64,000 nt of DNA from JAKZVK01 sp965261065 (lineage in GTDB: Bacteria > Acidobacteriota > Terriglobia > Bryobacterales > UBA6623). The stretch lies in assembly GCA_965261065.1 (NCBI GenBank), contig OZ253444.1:4712001-4776000 (forward strand). The letters are read 5' to 3'. Made by a program: the position numbers and the translations under genes. A model generated the notes under the pieces. It had not been told where the DNA came from, did not search any database, and saw only the letters and a program-made list of their open reading frames with translations. This document shows, one piece after another, positions 18,395-28,051 of this stretch (its first letter is position 1; the number at the start of each line of letters is the position of its first letter).

Positions 18395-18931
18395 CTACCC
18401 GCCCTCGGGACGCCGGTCGGGCGGATTGTGTTCGCTGTGAGGAGGAACGTTTAGAACTTCCGAAGGGAAGAACGACACGATATAGCTCACGACATCGCGC
18501 ATGATCACCAGTCCCACCGGACCTCCCGCCGAATCGATCAGGGGGATGTGCCGGTAGCCTCCCTGGACCATGCGATTCAGGGCGGAAGCGATCGAGTCAT
18601 GGGGTGCCAGGCATTCCGGGTTGGGAGTCATGAATTCGCGCACGGGCCGGTCGACACTGCCGCCTTCGTAAAGGCGCCGAATCAACAAATCGCGCTCGGC
18701 TAAAATGCCGACGACCTTGCCGTCTTCAACGATGAGAACAGCTCCAATGCGCCTGCCGGCCATCGTGTCGAGCACGTTGCCCAGCCGCTCGTCAGGCCCG
18801 AAACAAACCGGCGATTTCGGGTAGTTCATGTAACTCACCGGCTGCAGCAGCGCGCGGTTGTCGAGCTGCTTCCGCTTTGGACCCTGAGCCTCTTCGTACA
18901 TCGCCAGATCTTCTTCGTAGCCGTCACTCAT
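18395..18931 (-). CDS. CBS-domain protein
   Basis: A 178-residue protein with a tandem pair of CBS domains: KSPVCFGPDERLGNVLDTMA to GILAERDLLIRRLYEG, and FMTPNPECLAPHDSIASALN to GLVIMRDVVSYIV. Such pairs bind adenosine nucleotides and act as energy sensors. There is no attached enzyme domain. The start at 18931 is supported by a strong ribosome binding site, ggaggtaacg directly before ATG; upstream in-frame codons are not needed. It lies downstream of korBA on the same strand with about 160 bases between, so it may be co-transcribed or have its own promoter. Confidence 0.85.
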   Translation of the reverse strand: MSDGYEEDLAMYEEAQGPKRKQLDNRALLQPVSYMNYPKSPVCFGPDERLGNVLDTMAGRRIGAVLIVEDGKVVGILAERDLLIRRLYEGGSVDRPVREFMTPNPECLAPHDSIASALNRMVQGGYRHIPLIDSAGGPVGLVIMRDVVSYIVSFFPSEVLNVPPHSEHNPPDRRPEGG

Positions 18932-19094
18932 CGTTACCTCCCATGAAGGCTGACGTGGCGCACGTATTCTTGCGTGCCGTGTCGCCATTCCTGGCGACAT
19001 CGTGGCGCGAACACTCCTGTCCGCGCAGCATGGCGAGCATTCGCTCCCCGCCCCGGGACCAACCGAGCGATCCCGTAGACACCGCCGCCATCAA

Positions 19095-20147
19095 CTAATC
19101 AACTTCCCAAGTATCGCCCTCCCGCAACAAAGCGTCCAGGTCCTTGACGGTTGCCGCCTGGCCAGCTTCCTGGATCTGACGATGAACCGCCCCCTCATAA
19201 GTCTCCTGCCGCACCTCCCGAAACACACCAACCGGGGTAGGTAAATCAGGCGGGCCAAGCTGGCTCAAAAGATAGGCCAGTGAGGGATTCGCAGTCTTCT
19301 CGTCGTGGTGCAGCAACTCTTCCTCTGGCACGCCCTTCTCGCCGACAGCGGTCACGACTGGTTCGAGGTTCTTGTCGAGCCGGATCCCCTTATCGCGGTC
19401 TGCCCCGAACACAAGCGGCTTGCCGTGTTCCAAATCGACCTTGTGCTCGGCGGCGCTCTTGCGGTCGGTCACGTCCGCGAAAGCCCCGTCGTTGAAGATG
19501 TTGCAGTTTTGCAGAATCTCTACGAAAGCAGACCCGCGGTGAGCCGCGGCGCGCCCGATGATTTCGCGCAGGTGCGCGCCGTGAACGTCAACGCCGCGAG
19601 CGACGAACGTCGCCTCGGCCGCCAACGCGATCGACACTGGCTGCACGGGACGATCTATTGATCCGTACGGCGAGGTTTTCGTTTTCTTCCCCACCTCCGA
19701 CGTCGGCGAGTACTGCCCCTTCGTCAGGCCGTAGATACGGTTGTTGAACAGCAGCACCTTGAGGTCGATGTTTCGCCGCATGGCGTGGAGCAGATGATTC
19801 CCGCCGATCGAGAGGCCGTCGCCGTCCCCGGTCACGACCCAAACCGAGAGGTCGGGACGGGCGACCTTGAGCCCGGTGGCAAAGGCCGGCGCGCGTCCGT
19901 GGATCGTGTGGAACCCGTAGGTGTTCATGTAATACGGGAAGCGGCTGGCGCAGCCGATTCCCGAGATCACCACCATGTTCTCGCGCGCAATCCCAAGTTT
20001 CGCGAACGACTTCTGCACAGCGTCGAGAATGGCGTAGTCGCCGCATCCCGGACACCACCGCACGGTCTGGTTCGAGACGAAATCCTTCTTCGCATACTTG
20101 GGCGGCTCGGCTATCGTCTGAAGATTGCCGTTCGTCGTCACGCTCAT
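19095..20147 (-). CDS. korB: 2-oxoacid:ferredoxin oxidoreductase, beta subunit
   Basis: TPP-binding beta subunit of a 2-oxoglutarate-type (or related 2-oxoacid) ferredoxin oxidoreductase, which makes acyl-CoA, CO2 and reduced ferredoxin. The [4Fe-4S]/TPP motif WCPGCGDYAILDAVQKSF is near residue 32, ISGIGCASRFPYYMN follows, and the TPP-Mg motif is GDGDGLSIGGNHLLHAMRRN with LFNNRIYGLTKGQYSPTSE after it. The 350 residues are normal for the longer acidobacterial form. Its start overlaps the stop of korA by four bases (ATGA, 20144-20147), which shows translational coupling. Function depends on the alpha/gamma subunit upstream, which is damaged. Confidence 0.9.
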   Translation of the reverse strand: MSVTTNGNLQTIAEPPKYAKKDFVSNQTVRWCPGCGDYAILDAVQKSFAKLGIARENMVVISGIGCASRFPYYMNTYGFHTIHGRAPAFATGLKVARPDLSVWVVTGDGDGLSIGGNHLLHAMRRNIDLKVLLFNNRIYGLTKGQYSPTSEVGKKTKTSPYGSIDRPVQPVSIALAAEATFVARGVDVHGAHLREIIGRAAAHRGSAFVEILQNCNIFNDGAFADVTDRKSAAEHKVDLEHGKPLVFGADRDKGIRLDKNLEPVVTAVGEKGVPEEELLHHDEKTANPSLAYLLSQLGPPDLPTPVGVFREVRQETYEGAVHRQIQEAGQAATVKDLDALLREGDTWEVD

Positions 20148-21628
20148 TGTTGAATACCTTGGACACCGTTCTCGATCGCCGCGAGAACTTCACTCACGAT
20201 GAAGGGCTGCCCTTCCACCTTATTGAGACTTAGTGTGTCGATCAGAAAGCGGGCACGCACGAGCATATCGAGCTGCCCCATGTTGAGTTCCGCGACCAGA
20301 ACCTTCGCAAAACGCCCCAGCACGTCCTCCAGGTTCGCCGGAAACGGGTTTAGGTGACGCAAGTGCAGGTGCGAAACCTTCATCCCGTTCTTTCGCGCGG
20401 CTCGGGTCGCCGCGTACAGCGCCCCGTAGGTTCCGCCCCAGCCCAACACCAGCAAATCGCCGGAGTCGTCACCGTAGGGTATTGCCGGCGGGATCTTTCT
20501 TGCGATGCGGGCCACTTTCTCGGCGCGCAGATTTGTCATGCTCTGGTGATTGGCGGGATCGTAGGAGACATTCCCCTCTCCGTCGGTGTGCTCGAGACCG
20601 CCGATGCGGTGCTCCAGCCCTGGGGTTCCCGGCCGTACCCAAGGCCGGGCAAGCGTGTCCGGATCGCGGACGAACGGGTGGAAGCCCTCCGGATCGGTCC
20701 GGAACCTCACCGGAGTTTCCGGAATATCGGCCGCGCTCGGCACTTTCCAGGGCTCAGATCCGTTCGCAATATACCCGTCGGAAAGCAGCACCACCGGCAG
20801 CATGTGTTCGGTCGCGATCCGCACCGCTTCCAAAGCGGTGTCGAAACAGTCAGCGGCGCTGCACGCGGCAACTACCGCGATCGGCGACTCTCCATTGCGG
20901 CCAAAGAGGGCTTGCAGCAAGTCGGCTTGCTCCGTTTTCGTGGGCAGGCCCGTGCTGGGACCCCCTCGCTGAACATCCACTACGACGATCGGCAGCTCTG
21001 TTGTGATCGCCAATCCCATGGCTTCGGCCTTGAGAGCCAGCCCCGGGCCACTTGTCATCGTTAGGCCGATGTGGCCTCCAAACGCAGCGCCAATCGCCGC
21101 GCACACGGCGGCCATTTCGTCCTCCGCCTGCACGGTGACGACACCTTGCGGCTTCAATCGCGCCAGCTCGGCCAGAATGTCCGAAGCCGGCGTGATGGGA
21201 TAGGACGCCACGAACAACGGCACGCCGGTCTTCACGGATGCGGCGTAGAACCCGAGCGCCAAGGCCTTGCTGCCCGTAATGCTGCGATAGAACCCGCGCT
21301 CCTGCGGGGCGGCGGGAACTTCGTATTGCGTTTGGAAAAGCTCGCTCGCCTGTGCGTAGGCGTAGCCGGCGTGAAGCGCCGTCAGGTTGGCCTCGACCAC
21401 ATCGGGGATTTTCGCAAACTGCTTCCGGATCCAGCGCTCGGTGGCGTCCATCGGCCGTGAGTAGAGCCAATACATGATGCCCAGCGCGTAGAAATTCTTG
21501 GAACGCTGCTTCGCCCGGTTCTGCAGGGGCGAGTCTTTCAGCCAGGATTTCCATTTTGGCCCTGGCACGGTCACAGGATACACCCCCGCTGCGCCGAATA
21601 CCACGTCTTTTCGCGCTGAACCCTGCAC
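20144..21628 (-). pseudogene. korA: 2-oxoacid:ferredoxin oxidoreductase gamma/alpha subunit, 5' end replaced by IS1380
   Basis: The native gene begins at the IS edge (21541) with KDSPLQNRAKQRSKNFYALG, the second half of the gamma domain, and continues into the alpha subunit (FVASYPITPASDILAELARL, QAEDEMAAVCAAIGAAFGGH, VQRGGPSTGLPTKTEQADL). A fused gamma-alpha protein is usually about 600 residues; about 110-150 N-terminal residues are gone and are not found beyond the IS. The end of IS1380 copy B provides an ATG (21628) and 29 codons in frame, so a chimeric 494-residue protein could be made. Whether it works without the first gamma strands is doubtful. Confidence 0.8.
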
Positions 21629-23207
21629 ATCACCTCCGCCGGTAGGCGCCAGGGCTCGTCCGTCCGCTCACAGACGTTGATTGAGCGGACTGAACGGCGC
21701 TCCGGCCGACACTGCTCCCTGCGAAACCTTTTTGGAGCCAAAAACTGTTGATCCTCGCCCGGGCAACGCTACCCACCCGGCACAGGCAGCGCCCAGATCC
21801 TATGCAGCATGTCACCGAACAGCCGCCGGTTCAGATGCCCCTCCGCCAGCAGCAACCAGTAGTAGCGAGCATGCTTGACCAGCCGACCGCCGGTCTTCAT
21901 CAACCTGTGTTGCAAACTCGTTAGCGACCAGCTTTTGATTCGCTGCGGCAGCCCTAGCCGCCGCCACAGGTTGCCCAGGTTGTAGGCCAGCACGCTGAGT
22001 TGCAGCCGTACCTCGTTGGCTCGGAAGCGGTGACACGACAAGCGGGTCCAGTGCGTGGCCTGTTTGCCTTCTTTGATCCACTGCTCCGCCGTGCCGCGCT
22101 TGTTGTAGAACCGCACGACCGAGCGGCTCGGCAAGCTCATGCTCGTCACGACAAATCCGACGCGCGGGAATAGTTCGCCCTGGTGATGCTCGACCTTGGC
22201 GACAACTCGCCTTGCCTTCGACCAGCTCTCGGCCTGATAGCGAAAACTCTTGTAGCGCACTAGGGGCTTGGCGTTCGGCCTGCCCGGTGGCCGAAACAGG
22301 ATGTCCTCGATCTCCAGCTCCAGGCTCTTGTTCGCCGGGATGCGAATCACGTAGTCCACGCCGCGCTCCTCCATCGCCTCGTAGATCTCGGGCTTGGCGA
22401 AGGCGGCGTCGGCGCGGAACGTCACCTGTTTGCCCTCCGCCTGTTGTCGTTCGATCTCCGGCAGTAGCAGCTCGTCCCAGTCCTCGGCGCTGTGCACGTT
22501 GCCGGGACGCAGCTTCGCGCCTAGGCAGTCGCCGTGCTGGTTGAACAGCAACAGCGGGTGATAGCAGAGGGACTCAAAATGGCCGTTGTAGGCACTGCCT
22601 TCCTGTTGGCCGTGGACGGGGCTCTCCGTGGAGTCCATGTCGAGCACCACGCGGTCTGAACCGTCGGGAGCTTCGGCTTGCGCGACCAGCTCCCGGTTCA
22701 CTGCCATCAGCCCCAGCAAGTTCTCTTCGCTCGCCAGCATCTCCGTCTCGAAGCCATGCAGCGTCGAGGTCAAGGCTGCTCCGCGATCCCAGTTCCTCTT
22801 CGAGCCGATCAAGCGAAAGGTCGGATCGGCGGATACTCGAACGGCGTCATTGAGGTCCTCGTAGCCAGCGAGTCGGCTGTAGACCGACTGCCGCAGCAGA
22901 TCGGCCAGCGCGAACTTCTTGTTCAAGCCTTGTCGCGAGTCGCTGAGATGCTCGTCGATCAGCTTCCCGAGTCCGAGTCGTTCATCCAGTTCGCGAACGA
23001 GAATCAGACCGCCATCCGAGGTGACTCGCGATCCTTGGAAATCGACTTTGAGAAATCCATTGAACGTGAGCTGAAACGGCTTGTTTTCTTTTTCACCCAT
23101 CGGGTGTTGACCTCCATGGCATCCTTATCGGGCTCTAGCCCCTATCAATAAAGACGCTGAAGGTCGCTGGATGGTCTGAAGCTTATACATCAAATTGAAA
23201 ATGCGGG
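21542..23207 (-). mobile_element. IS1380-family element, copy B
   Basis: A complete 1666-bp element in reverse orientation, more diverged from copies A and C than they are from each other. The same end sequences are visible (ccaggatttccattttgg at 21542 and gcggg at 23203-23207). The flanks do not match perfectly: ttcag at 21537-21541 and ttaag at 23208-23212. The left flank is korA, the right flank the 3' part of the glycosidase-like gene. Unlike copy A, the two flanks belong to different genes, so sequence was lost or rearranged here. Confidence 0.88.
21769..23100 (-). CDS. IS1380-family transposase (copy B)
   Basis: A 443-residue intact transposase of the same type as copy A, with scattered substitutions (for example GSKRNWDRGAALTS against GSQKIWDRGAALTS, and QAEAPDGSDRVVLD against QAEAFDDAERVVLD). 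The catalytic regions VLDMDSTESPVHGQQEG, VTFRADAAFAKPEIYE and YNKRGTAEQWIKEG are all kept. The divergence shows that this copy came from an older or separate transposition than A and C. Confidence 0.92.
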   Translation of the reverse strand: MGEKENKPFQLTFNGFLKVDFQGSRVTSDGGLILVRELDERLGLGKLIDEHLSDSRQGLNKKFALADLLRQSVYSRLAGYEDLNDAVRVSADPTFRLIGSKRNWDRGAALTSTLHGFETEMLASEENLLGLMAVNRELVAQAEAPDGSDRVVLDMDSTESPVHGQQEGSAYNGHFESLCYHPLLLFNQHGDCLGAKLRPGNVHSAEDWDELLLPEIERQQAEGKQVTFRADAAFAKPEIYEAMEERGVDYVIRIPANKSLELEIEDILFRPPGRPNAKPLVRYKSFRYQAESWSKARRVVAKVEHHQGELFPRVGFVVTSMSLPSRSVVRFYNKRGTAEQWIKEGKQATHWTRLSCHRFRANEVRLQLSVLAYNLGNLWRRLGLPQRIKSWSLTSLQHRLMKTGGRLVKHARYYWLLLAEGHLNRRLFGDMLHRIWALPVPGG

Positions 23208-24427
23208 TTAAGAGGTATGGCGGCTTGGGCCTCTTTCTCATGGGAATTGAACACGAAAGCGAACCCACGTCCGTCTTCACCTAAACGAAGATAGCTGTCA
23301 CACCACTCCTCCCCCCGCTTGTAAGACGAAAAGGTAGCTCGTTCGGTATCATTACCGCCTACCGCTATGGAGCGGGCCACTGGCCAGTCCGGTAAGAAGA
23401 TCGCCTGCCGCTGCATCAGGCTTCCATGTTTTCGGGCCCAATCATACCAGTGCCGAACACGCCTTCGCTCGTCCGGCGTGCGCCCAATGCCATAGACAAT
23501 ATGCGTGTTGGAAACGGCAAGCGCACTGAGCATCAGGTAGTCGGGATCGTCTTTCCCAGGCCGAAAATAAAGCTGGTCCAAGTAGCTTGGAACGAAATGG
23601 TAGAAGTGGCGGATGCGAGAGCGGTAGCGAATGTCATCACCTGTTTCACAAGCGTTCTCACTCAACGTGAACACACTGTCCACGTATCGCGCATCCCATA
23701 TCCCCGCGTCCATGTTGGGCCGAGCCGCTTCCAAGTGGAAATCCGGTCCGAATTCTTTGCGCAGGGTTTGGAACAGTTGCCTGCGGGCGACGAAATATCC
23801 ATAGCCGGCGTCGCCGGGCAAATGATCGTGTCCCTCCGCGTCACAGGGCAGCCCGGTGCGCGGGTACGGAGGGCCTTCATCGAGAGCGTAGCCTCCGTAC
23901 CCGTCCCGCCGCACAAGCGCAACCAGCAGACGGGTGAACCACTCCATGAAGGGTCGATTGGCGGGGCAGTTGTATTCCACATCTTCGTGGCGCCCCCACC
24001 AAACCTCGTGTTTGGGACAGTAACGATGAAGCCCCTGCCACGGGCAAATCCCCTTGATCGGGGCCTAGGTGTGCATGCCAATGCGGTTCTGTTTCGCCCA
24101 AGCGAGCATTTCACGCTGTCGCGGCGAAGCAGGCGGCTCGGTCTGCTCCGGACCGACTGCGGGCATGTCGTACCCCAAGCCTCCCCACGGGATCGTCGTG
24201 TTCGAATAAAACTCCCCGAATTGCTCTTTCGCCAGCCGTAGGACCTTCTTGTCCTGCTCTACATCTTCCGGGCCGGCGCCTTTGCCGTAGCCTTTCTTGG
24301 AGAGTCCGCCCATCCAAGAGTTGTAGTTGATCGTGACGGCATGGGACCGCGGCTTCGTCAGCCGCAAAACCATCTCGAGCATCGCCTGGGACTCTCCCAA
24401 GTCGGGCGGCAGGGCCGAATTCCGGCA

Positions 24428-25458
24428 GCTGAGTATCCACTTGACTCAGGTGACCCCAAGATGTAGTGTAGGGCTTGGTGGAGGATTACCCGCGCGACCA
24501 ACTCGAATTCGAGTCTCACTTTGCGAGCGAGGAGGCTTGCCGCGACTATCTGTTCGCCTTGCGCTGGCCAGAGGGTTTCCGCTGTCCAAGGTGTGGGCAT
24601 GAGCGCGCTTGGCCGGTGCGCAAAGTGTGGTTCGAATGCGCTCGCTGCGGGCGGCAAACCTCCGTCACCGCCGGCACGATCTTTCAAGACACACGCAAGC
24701 CGCTGCGGCTGTGGTTCCGGGCGATGTGGACCATCACCACGCAGAAGAATGGGGCCAGCGCCCTGGGCCTACAGCGCGTTCTGGGACTGGGCAGTTACCA
24801 AACCGCCTGGCCTTGGATGCACAAGCTGAGGCGAGCGATGGTGCGCCCGGGGCGGGAGCGATTGACGGGCCTCGTCGAGGTCGATGAGACCTACTGGGGC
24901 GCTGAAGAAGAAGGGGTAATCGGCCGGCAGACCGAGCGTAAAGCGTTGATTGCAGTCGCCGCGGAAGAGAGAGGCACCGGGCTGGGGCGCATCCGCATGC
25001 AGCGCGTTCAGAACGCCTCGGCGGCCAGTTTGATGCCCTTCGTCGAGGAGTCGGTCGAGCCGGGCAGCGTGGTTGTTACCGACAACTGGTCGGGCTACGA
25101 TCCGCTCAAGAAGAAGGACTACCAGCGTCGTATCATCTCGATTAACAACCGCCGCGAGCAGGCCTCGCAGCTACTGCCGAGGGTGCACTTGGCGATCTCG
25201 CTACTCAAGCGCTGGATGCTGGGCACGCATCAGGGGGCGGTCAGCCACGAGCATCTGGACTACTATCTCGACGAGTTCGTGTTCCGCTTCAATCGGCGCA
25301 GATCACGCAGTCGGGGCAAGCTCTTCTACCGCCTTGTGCAGCAGGCCATGGCGGTGGAGCCGACGCCGTACCGCTCGATCGTCGCCGATTGGGACGCTAA
25401 GACGCTGTGAGCCCAACTACAAGATGTTGGGGTCACCTGAGTCAAGTGGATACCCTGC
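24428..25458 (+). mobile_element. IS1595-family element, copy 1
   Basis: A 1031-bp element with inverted ends of about 32 bp (core tatccacttgactcaggtga followed by cccca). It is flanked by the 8-base duplication ttccggca (24420-24427 and 25459-25466), the length usual for IS1595. It interrupts the glycosidase-like gene. Copy 2 (57586-58597) is inverted and has nearly the same target sequence. Confidence 0.92.
24475..25410 (+). CDS. IS1595 (ISXO2-like) transposase, copy 1
   Basis: A 311-residue transposase. The N-terminal zinc ribbon is CPRCGHERAWPVRKVWFECA then RCGRQTSV; the ISXO2-like DDE domain starts with GLVEVDETYWGAEEEG and continues through VVTDNWSGYDPL and HEHLDYYLDEFVFRFNRRRS. A TTG at 24475 or the next codon, GTG, starts the protein; copy 2 supports the GTG. 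The reading frame is complete and ends inside the element (WDAKTL), so this copy is likely functional. Confidence 0.9.
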   Translation: MVEDYPRDQLEFESHFASEEACRDYLFALRWPEGFRCPRCGHERAWPVRKVWFECARCGRQTSVTAGTIFQDTRKPLRLWFRAMWTITTQKNGASALGLQRVLGLGSYQTAWPWMHKLRRAMVRPGRERLTGLVEVDETYWGAEEEGVIGRQTERKALIAVAAEERGTGLGRIRMQRVQNASAASLMPFVEESVEPGSVVVTDNWSGYDPLKKKDYQRRIISINNRREQASQLLPRVHLAISLLKRWMLGTHQGAVSHEHLDYYLDEFVFRFNRRRSRSRGKLFYRLVQQAMAVEPTPYRSIVADWDAKTL

Positions 25459-26492
25459 TTCCGGCATTCATCGAAATATTCGGGAACCTGTGGTGCCAGC
25501 TTCCCCGTGCGCCGGTAGACACCCCAGAAGGCGGGCTCGGCCGTGTACGCCTCGCTGCCCCGGTAGCGATAGTTCACCGGGTAGTCAAGCTGAATCGAGC
25601 CGTCCGGATCAGCAACGTCCACTTCCAGGGGCACTTGCACACCGAAGAAGAAGCCTCCCTTCGCACGGCGTACAAAATTGGTGACGCTACGGCCGTGGTG
25701 GAAGGGCAACAGCTCCCGCGGACGCGAGGAAAAGCGAAACTGCTGAACCGAAACGCGCCGCAGTAAGTACGGCTCGACGAAGCCAGGCTCAAAACGAACG
25801 CTCTTCTGAAAAAAATGCTCGTTCGCCCCCAGGCTGTATTCGACAGTCACGCGTCCGGACTCGCAACGGTAGTGCAAGGTTCGCACGTCGCTAGGCCCGG
25901 CTGACCGGTTTTGTTTCGCAGTCCCCGGCGTGCAGTCACGAGCGTCGATGATGGTCGCCGGCTCGGCCCCAACGAGACTCGTGAGCCGCTGCTTTTCGGT
26001 GAGCTTGACTAGCTCCAAGCGGAATGAGGATTCCGGAACCAGATCAAGGCGTTCCTTGGTCCGCCGGTTGACGATTTCCCGGGGCTCATGCGTCTTGGCA
26101 TCAAATCGGACTTCGAGCTTGCTGGAAGCCATGACGCCTGGGATCGGCGGGCTCTCCTCCGCTGCCGGCGCGCTAGCCGCAGCCAGCAGGAACATTGCCC
26201 CAAAGGTAAAGGTTCGTTTCACTCGCTATCTCCGAGCCATTCCCTCTGGACCGTGAGGAAATGCAATCTGCTGATCATCTTCGGGTCTTCGCAAAGAGAT
26301 CTATTCCGGCCGGGGCGCCGCAGACGACCATCCAGATCACATTCTACGCCGACGTCCAGTTACGGCGCGCCACCATCCAGGAACAGTGGCGAGCGCGGTC
26401 AATCTCCGAGATTCCGGCTACATGGCCACGTGGACGAGCTGGTTCGACGCTACGCCGTCAGGGAGTCGACCCGCGGTGATCTTTCACCGGTC

Positions 26493-27530
26493 TCATTGTG
26501 ACCACACCGCACATGCGATGCGCCACACACCTCGCTGATCTTGGGACGTGCCGTCGCACGCCTCGTAGAACATGCGAAAACCGGCGGCATGGCTGTCCGG
26601 ATTCCAAACGACACACATCTCAGAACACTTGGCCGCGTCCCAGGCTCTCGACCCCGGCGAATGAACCGGTTCCAGGACCTTCTCCCAGCTCAAGCCATCC
26701 CGAGACACGGCCGTGAGGATGTCGGCTCGCTTCGAGTCGCGGTATCCCGCGTAGTACATGCGATAGGTGCGATCGGGCAGCCGAATGATTTCGGGCGCGA
26801 ATGCCGTCAACTTGTCATGACGAGTGCCCGGGGCGACACGGATGCCGGTGTCCAACTCGAAGGCGAGACCGTCTTCGGACACGGCGCTGATGATCCCGCG
26901 GCCACTCTCATGGCAGTACAAACGACAACGTCCATCATCGAGGAAGACGCTGCGCGGGGCCGACACGTTGTGTCCGCTTCGCTTCAGCCGCTTGCCCGGC
27001 TCGACGGCCCAATCCAGCCCATCGTCGGACACGGCGCTACGGATGGAGTTTTGCTGCGACTGGGTTCCGTTGCAGCATTCGTAGTACATGCGGAGCCGCC
27101 CATTGCCCTCGAGCACGGGAACAACTTCGGACGACACGATGCGAAAGTCCCCGGCGCCGCCCTGCCGCGGTGAAAGGCGCACGCCGGGTTCGGGTTCCCA
27201 GGTCACGCCATCGGACGAAGTCGCGCTGAGGATTCGCGATGTGGCGTTGTCGTAATCATTCGCGCCGGCCGCGAACCCGGCACGAGGCAGGATCTGCGTG
27301 TAGTACATTCGATACGCACCGTCAGGCAATGCAACAACGCGTGGGGAGACGGCCCCGCATAATCCGCTGCGCGCCGCTTCTGCCGGCCACCGCGCATCAG
27401 GCAACGGATCGCTGTCGCTGTCGGGCGGAGCGTCGATGGCAATGGACTCGCTGGTCCAGTTCACGCCTGGATCAGTCGGAGCGGTGTGCACCAGCGGGGA
27501 TGCTGTGGCGGATTGTGTCAGGTCGATCAT
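26493..27530 (-). CDS. Five-bladed beta-propeller protein (GH43/GH32-like fold)
   Basis: A 345-residue protein with repeated blade motifs typical of arabinanase/levansucrase-like propellers: RVVALPDGAYRMYYTQ, ILSATSSDGVTWEPEP, RSAVSDDGLDWAVEPG, SAVSEDGLAFELD, EIIRLPDRTYRMYYAGYRDS and TAVSRDGLSWEKV. These domains often bind or cleave glycans, but the catalytic acids of GH43/GH32 were not recognised, so enzyme activity is uncertain. No signal peptide is visible. It lies upstream of the glycosidase-like pseudogene on the same strand with about 270 bases between, suggesting a former carbohydrate-use locus. Confidence 0.65.
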   Translation of the reverse strand: MIDLTQSATASPLVHTAPTDPGVNWTSESIAIDAPPDSDSDPLPDARWPAEAARSGLCGAVSPRVVALPDGAYRMYYTQILPRAGFAAGANDYDNATSRILSATSSDGVTWEPEPGVRLSPRQGGAGDFRIVSSEVVPVLEGNGRLRMYYECCNGTQSQQNSIRSAVSDDGLDWAVEPGKRLKRSGHNVSAPRSVFLDDGRCRLYCHESGRGIISAVSEDGLAFELDTGIRVAPGTRHDKLTAFAPEIIRLPDRTYRMYYAGYRDSKRADILTAVSRDGLSWEKVLEPVHSPGSRAWDAAKCSEMCVVWNPDSHAAGFRMFYEACDGTSQDQRGVWRIACAVWSQ

Positions 27531-28051
27531 GATTTCCAGGAAGCTGTCGTTCGCAATTCGTGGCTACGCTCACCAGAGCGCGGAGTGTTCGCACCGGACC
27601 GTCCGGCGACCGCAGCTACCGACTTGGCGGCGAGTCAACAAACTGGAACGCGAAGAGACTCGCCTGGCGCATTCGAAATCGGAGTCGAATCGGAATTGTA
27701 ACGCCAACCGAGAAGCATCCATCATGAAACACTTCGTGAAAATCGCCTTGAGTCTGACAGCGTTTTGCCTCACCGAGGGCGCGGGAGCATACATTGCGGA
27801 GCCATGAGGACGGAAACAGGACGACACATTCCGTCTGGTCGGCAATCCGGGACAAGTGTCGCTCTCGCCGTGACGCCCTAACCGATTTCTGGAGCGTCTT
27901 TCAACTACGAAGTGCGGCTAAATCCTCCCTTGCCGTTAGTGCCGTATCGGGGCTGCCTCGGAGCACGAAGGTTGGAGAGAAGGCGAGGAAGCCGGGGCCG
28001 AGGCAGTTTCGATAGGGCGACTTGAAGGAAGCCGCTGGGCGGGGCGGGCGG
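27531..28051. other. Gene-poor stretch with a signal-peptide-only ORF
   Basis: The only notable frame is 27724-27807 (+), 27 codons encoding KHFVKIALSLTAFCLTEGAG, which looks like a signal peptide followed by a stop at 27805. It is probably the start of a lost exported protein. The remaining sequence up to the recombinase stop shows no convincing gene. Confidence 0.4.

Larger units (their letters stand above)
23208..26222 (-). pseudogene. Exported glycoside hydrolase-like protein, broken three times
   Basis: One gene, read from 26222, with a signal peptide (KRTFTFGAMFLLAAASAPAA). Part 1 (26222-25467) is a beta-rich domain (LEVRFDAKTHEPREIVNRRT, SLGANEHFFQKSVRFEP). IS1595 copy 1 then interrupts it at GAATGCCGGAA; removing the IS and one duplication restores the frame (EYFDEC then RNSALPPDLGESQAML). 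Part 2 ends at an in-frame TAG (24065-24067) after NRIGMHT, and part 3 continues at APIKGICPWQGLHRY with a TIM-barrel-like region (GGYALDEGPPYPRTGL, FHLEAARPNMDAGIWD). IS1380 copy B removes the 3' end at 23208. The layout suggests an alpha-galactosidase-like enzyme, but no family was fixed. Confidence 0.7.

Noticed and set aside
16322..23207. Inversion between IS1380 copies A and B explaining the odd flanks of copy B
   Set aside because: Copy A has matching TTAAG on both sides, which would not survive a simple A-B inversion; a deletion next to copy B is simpler.
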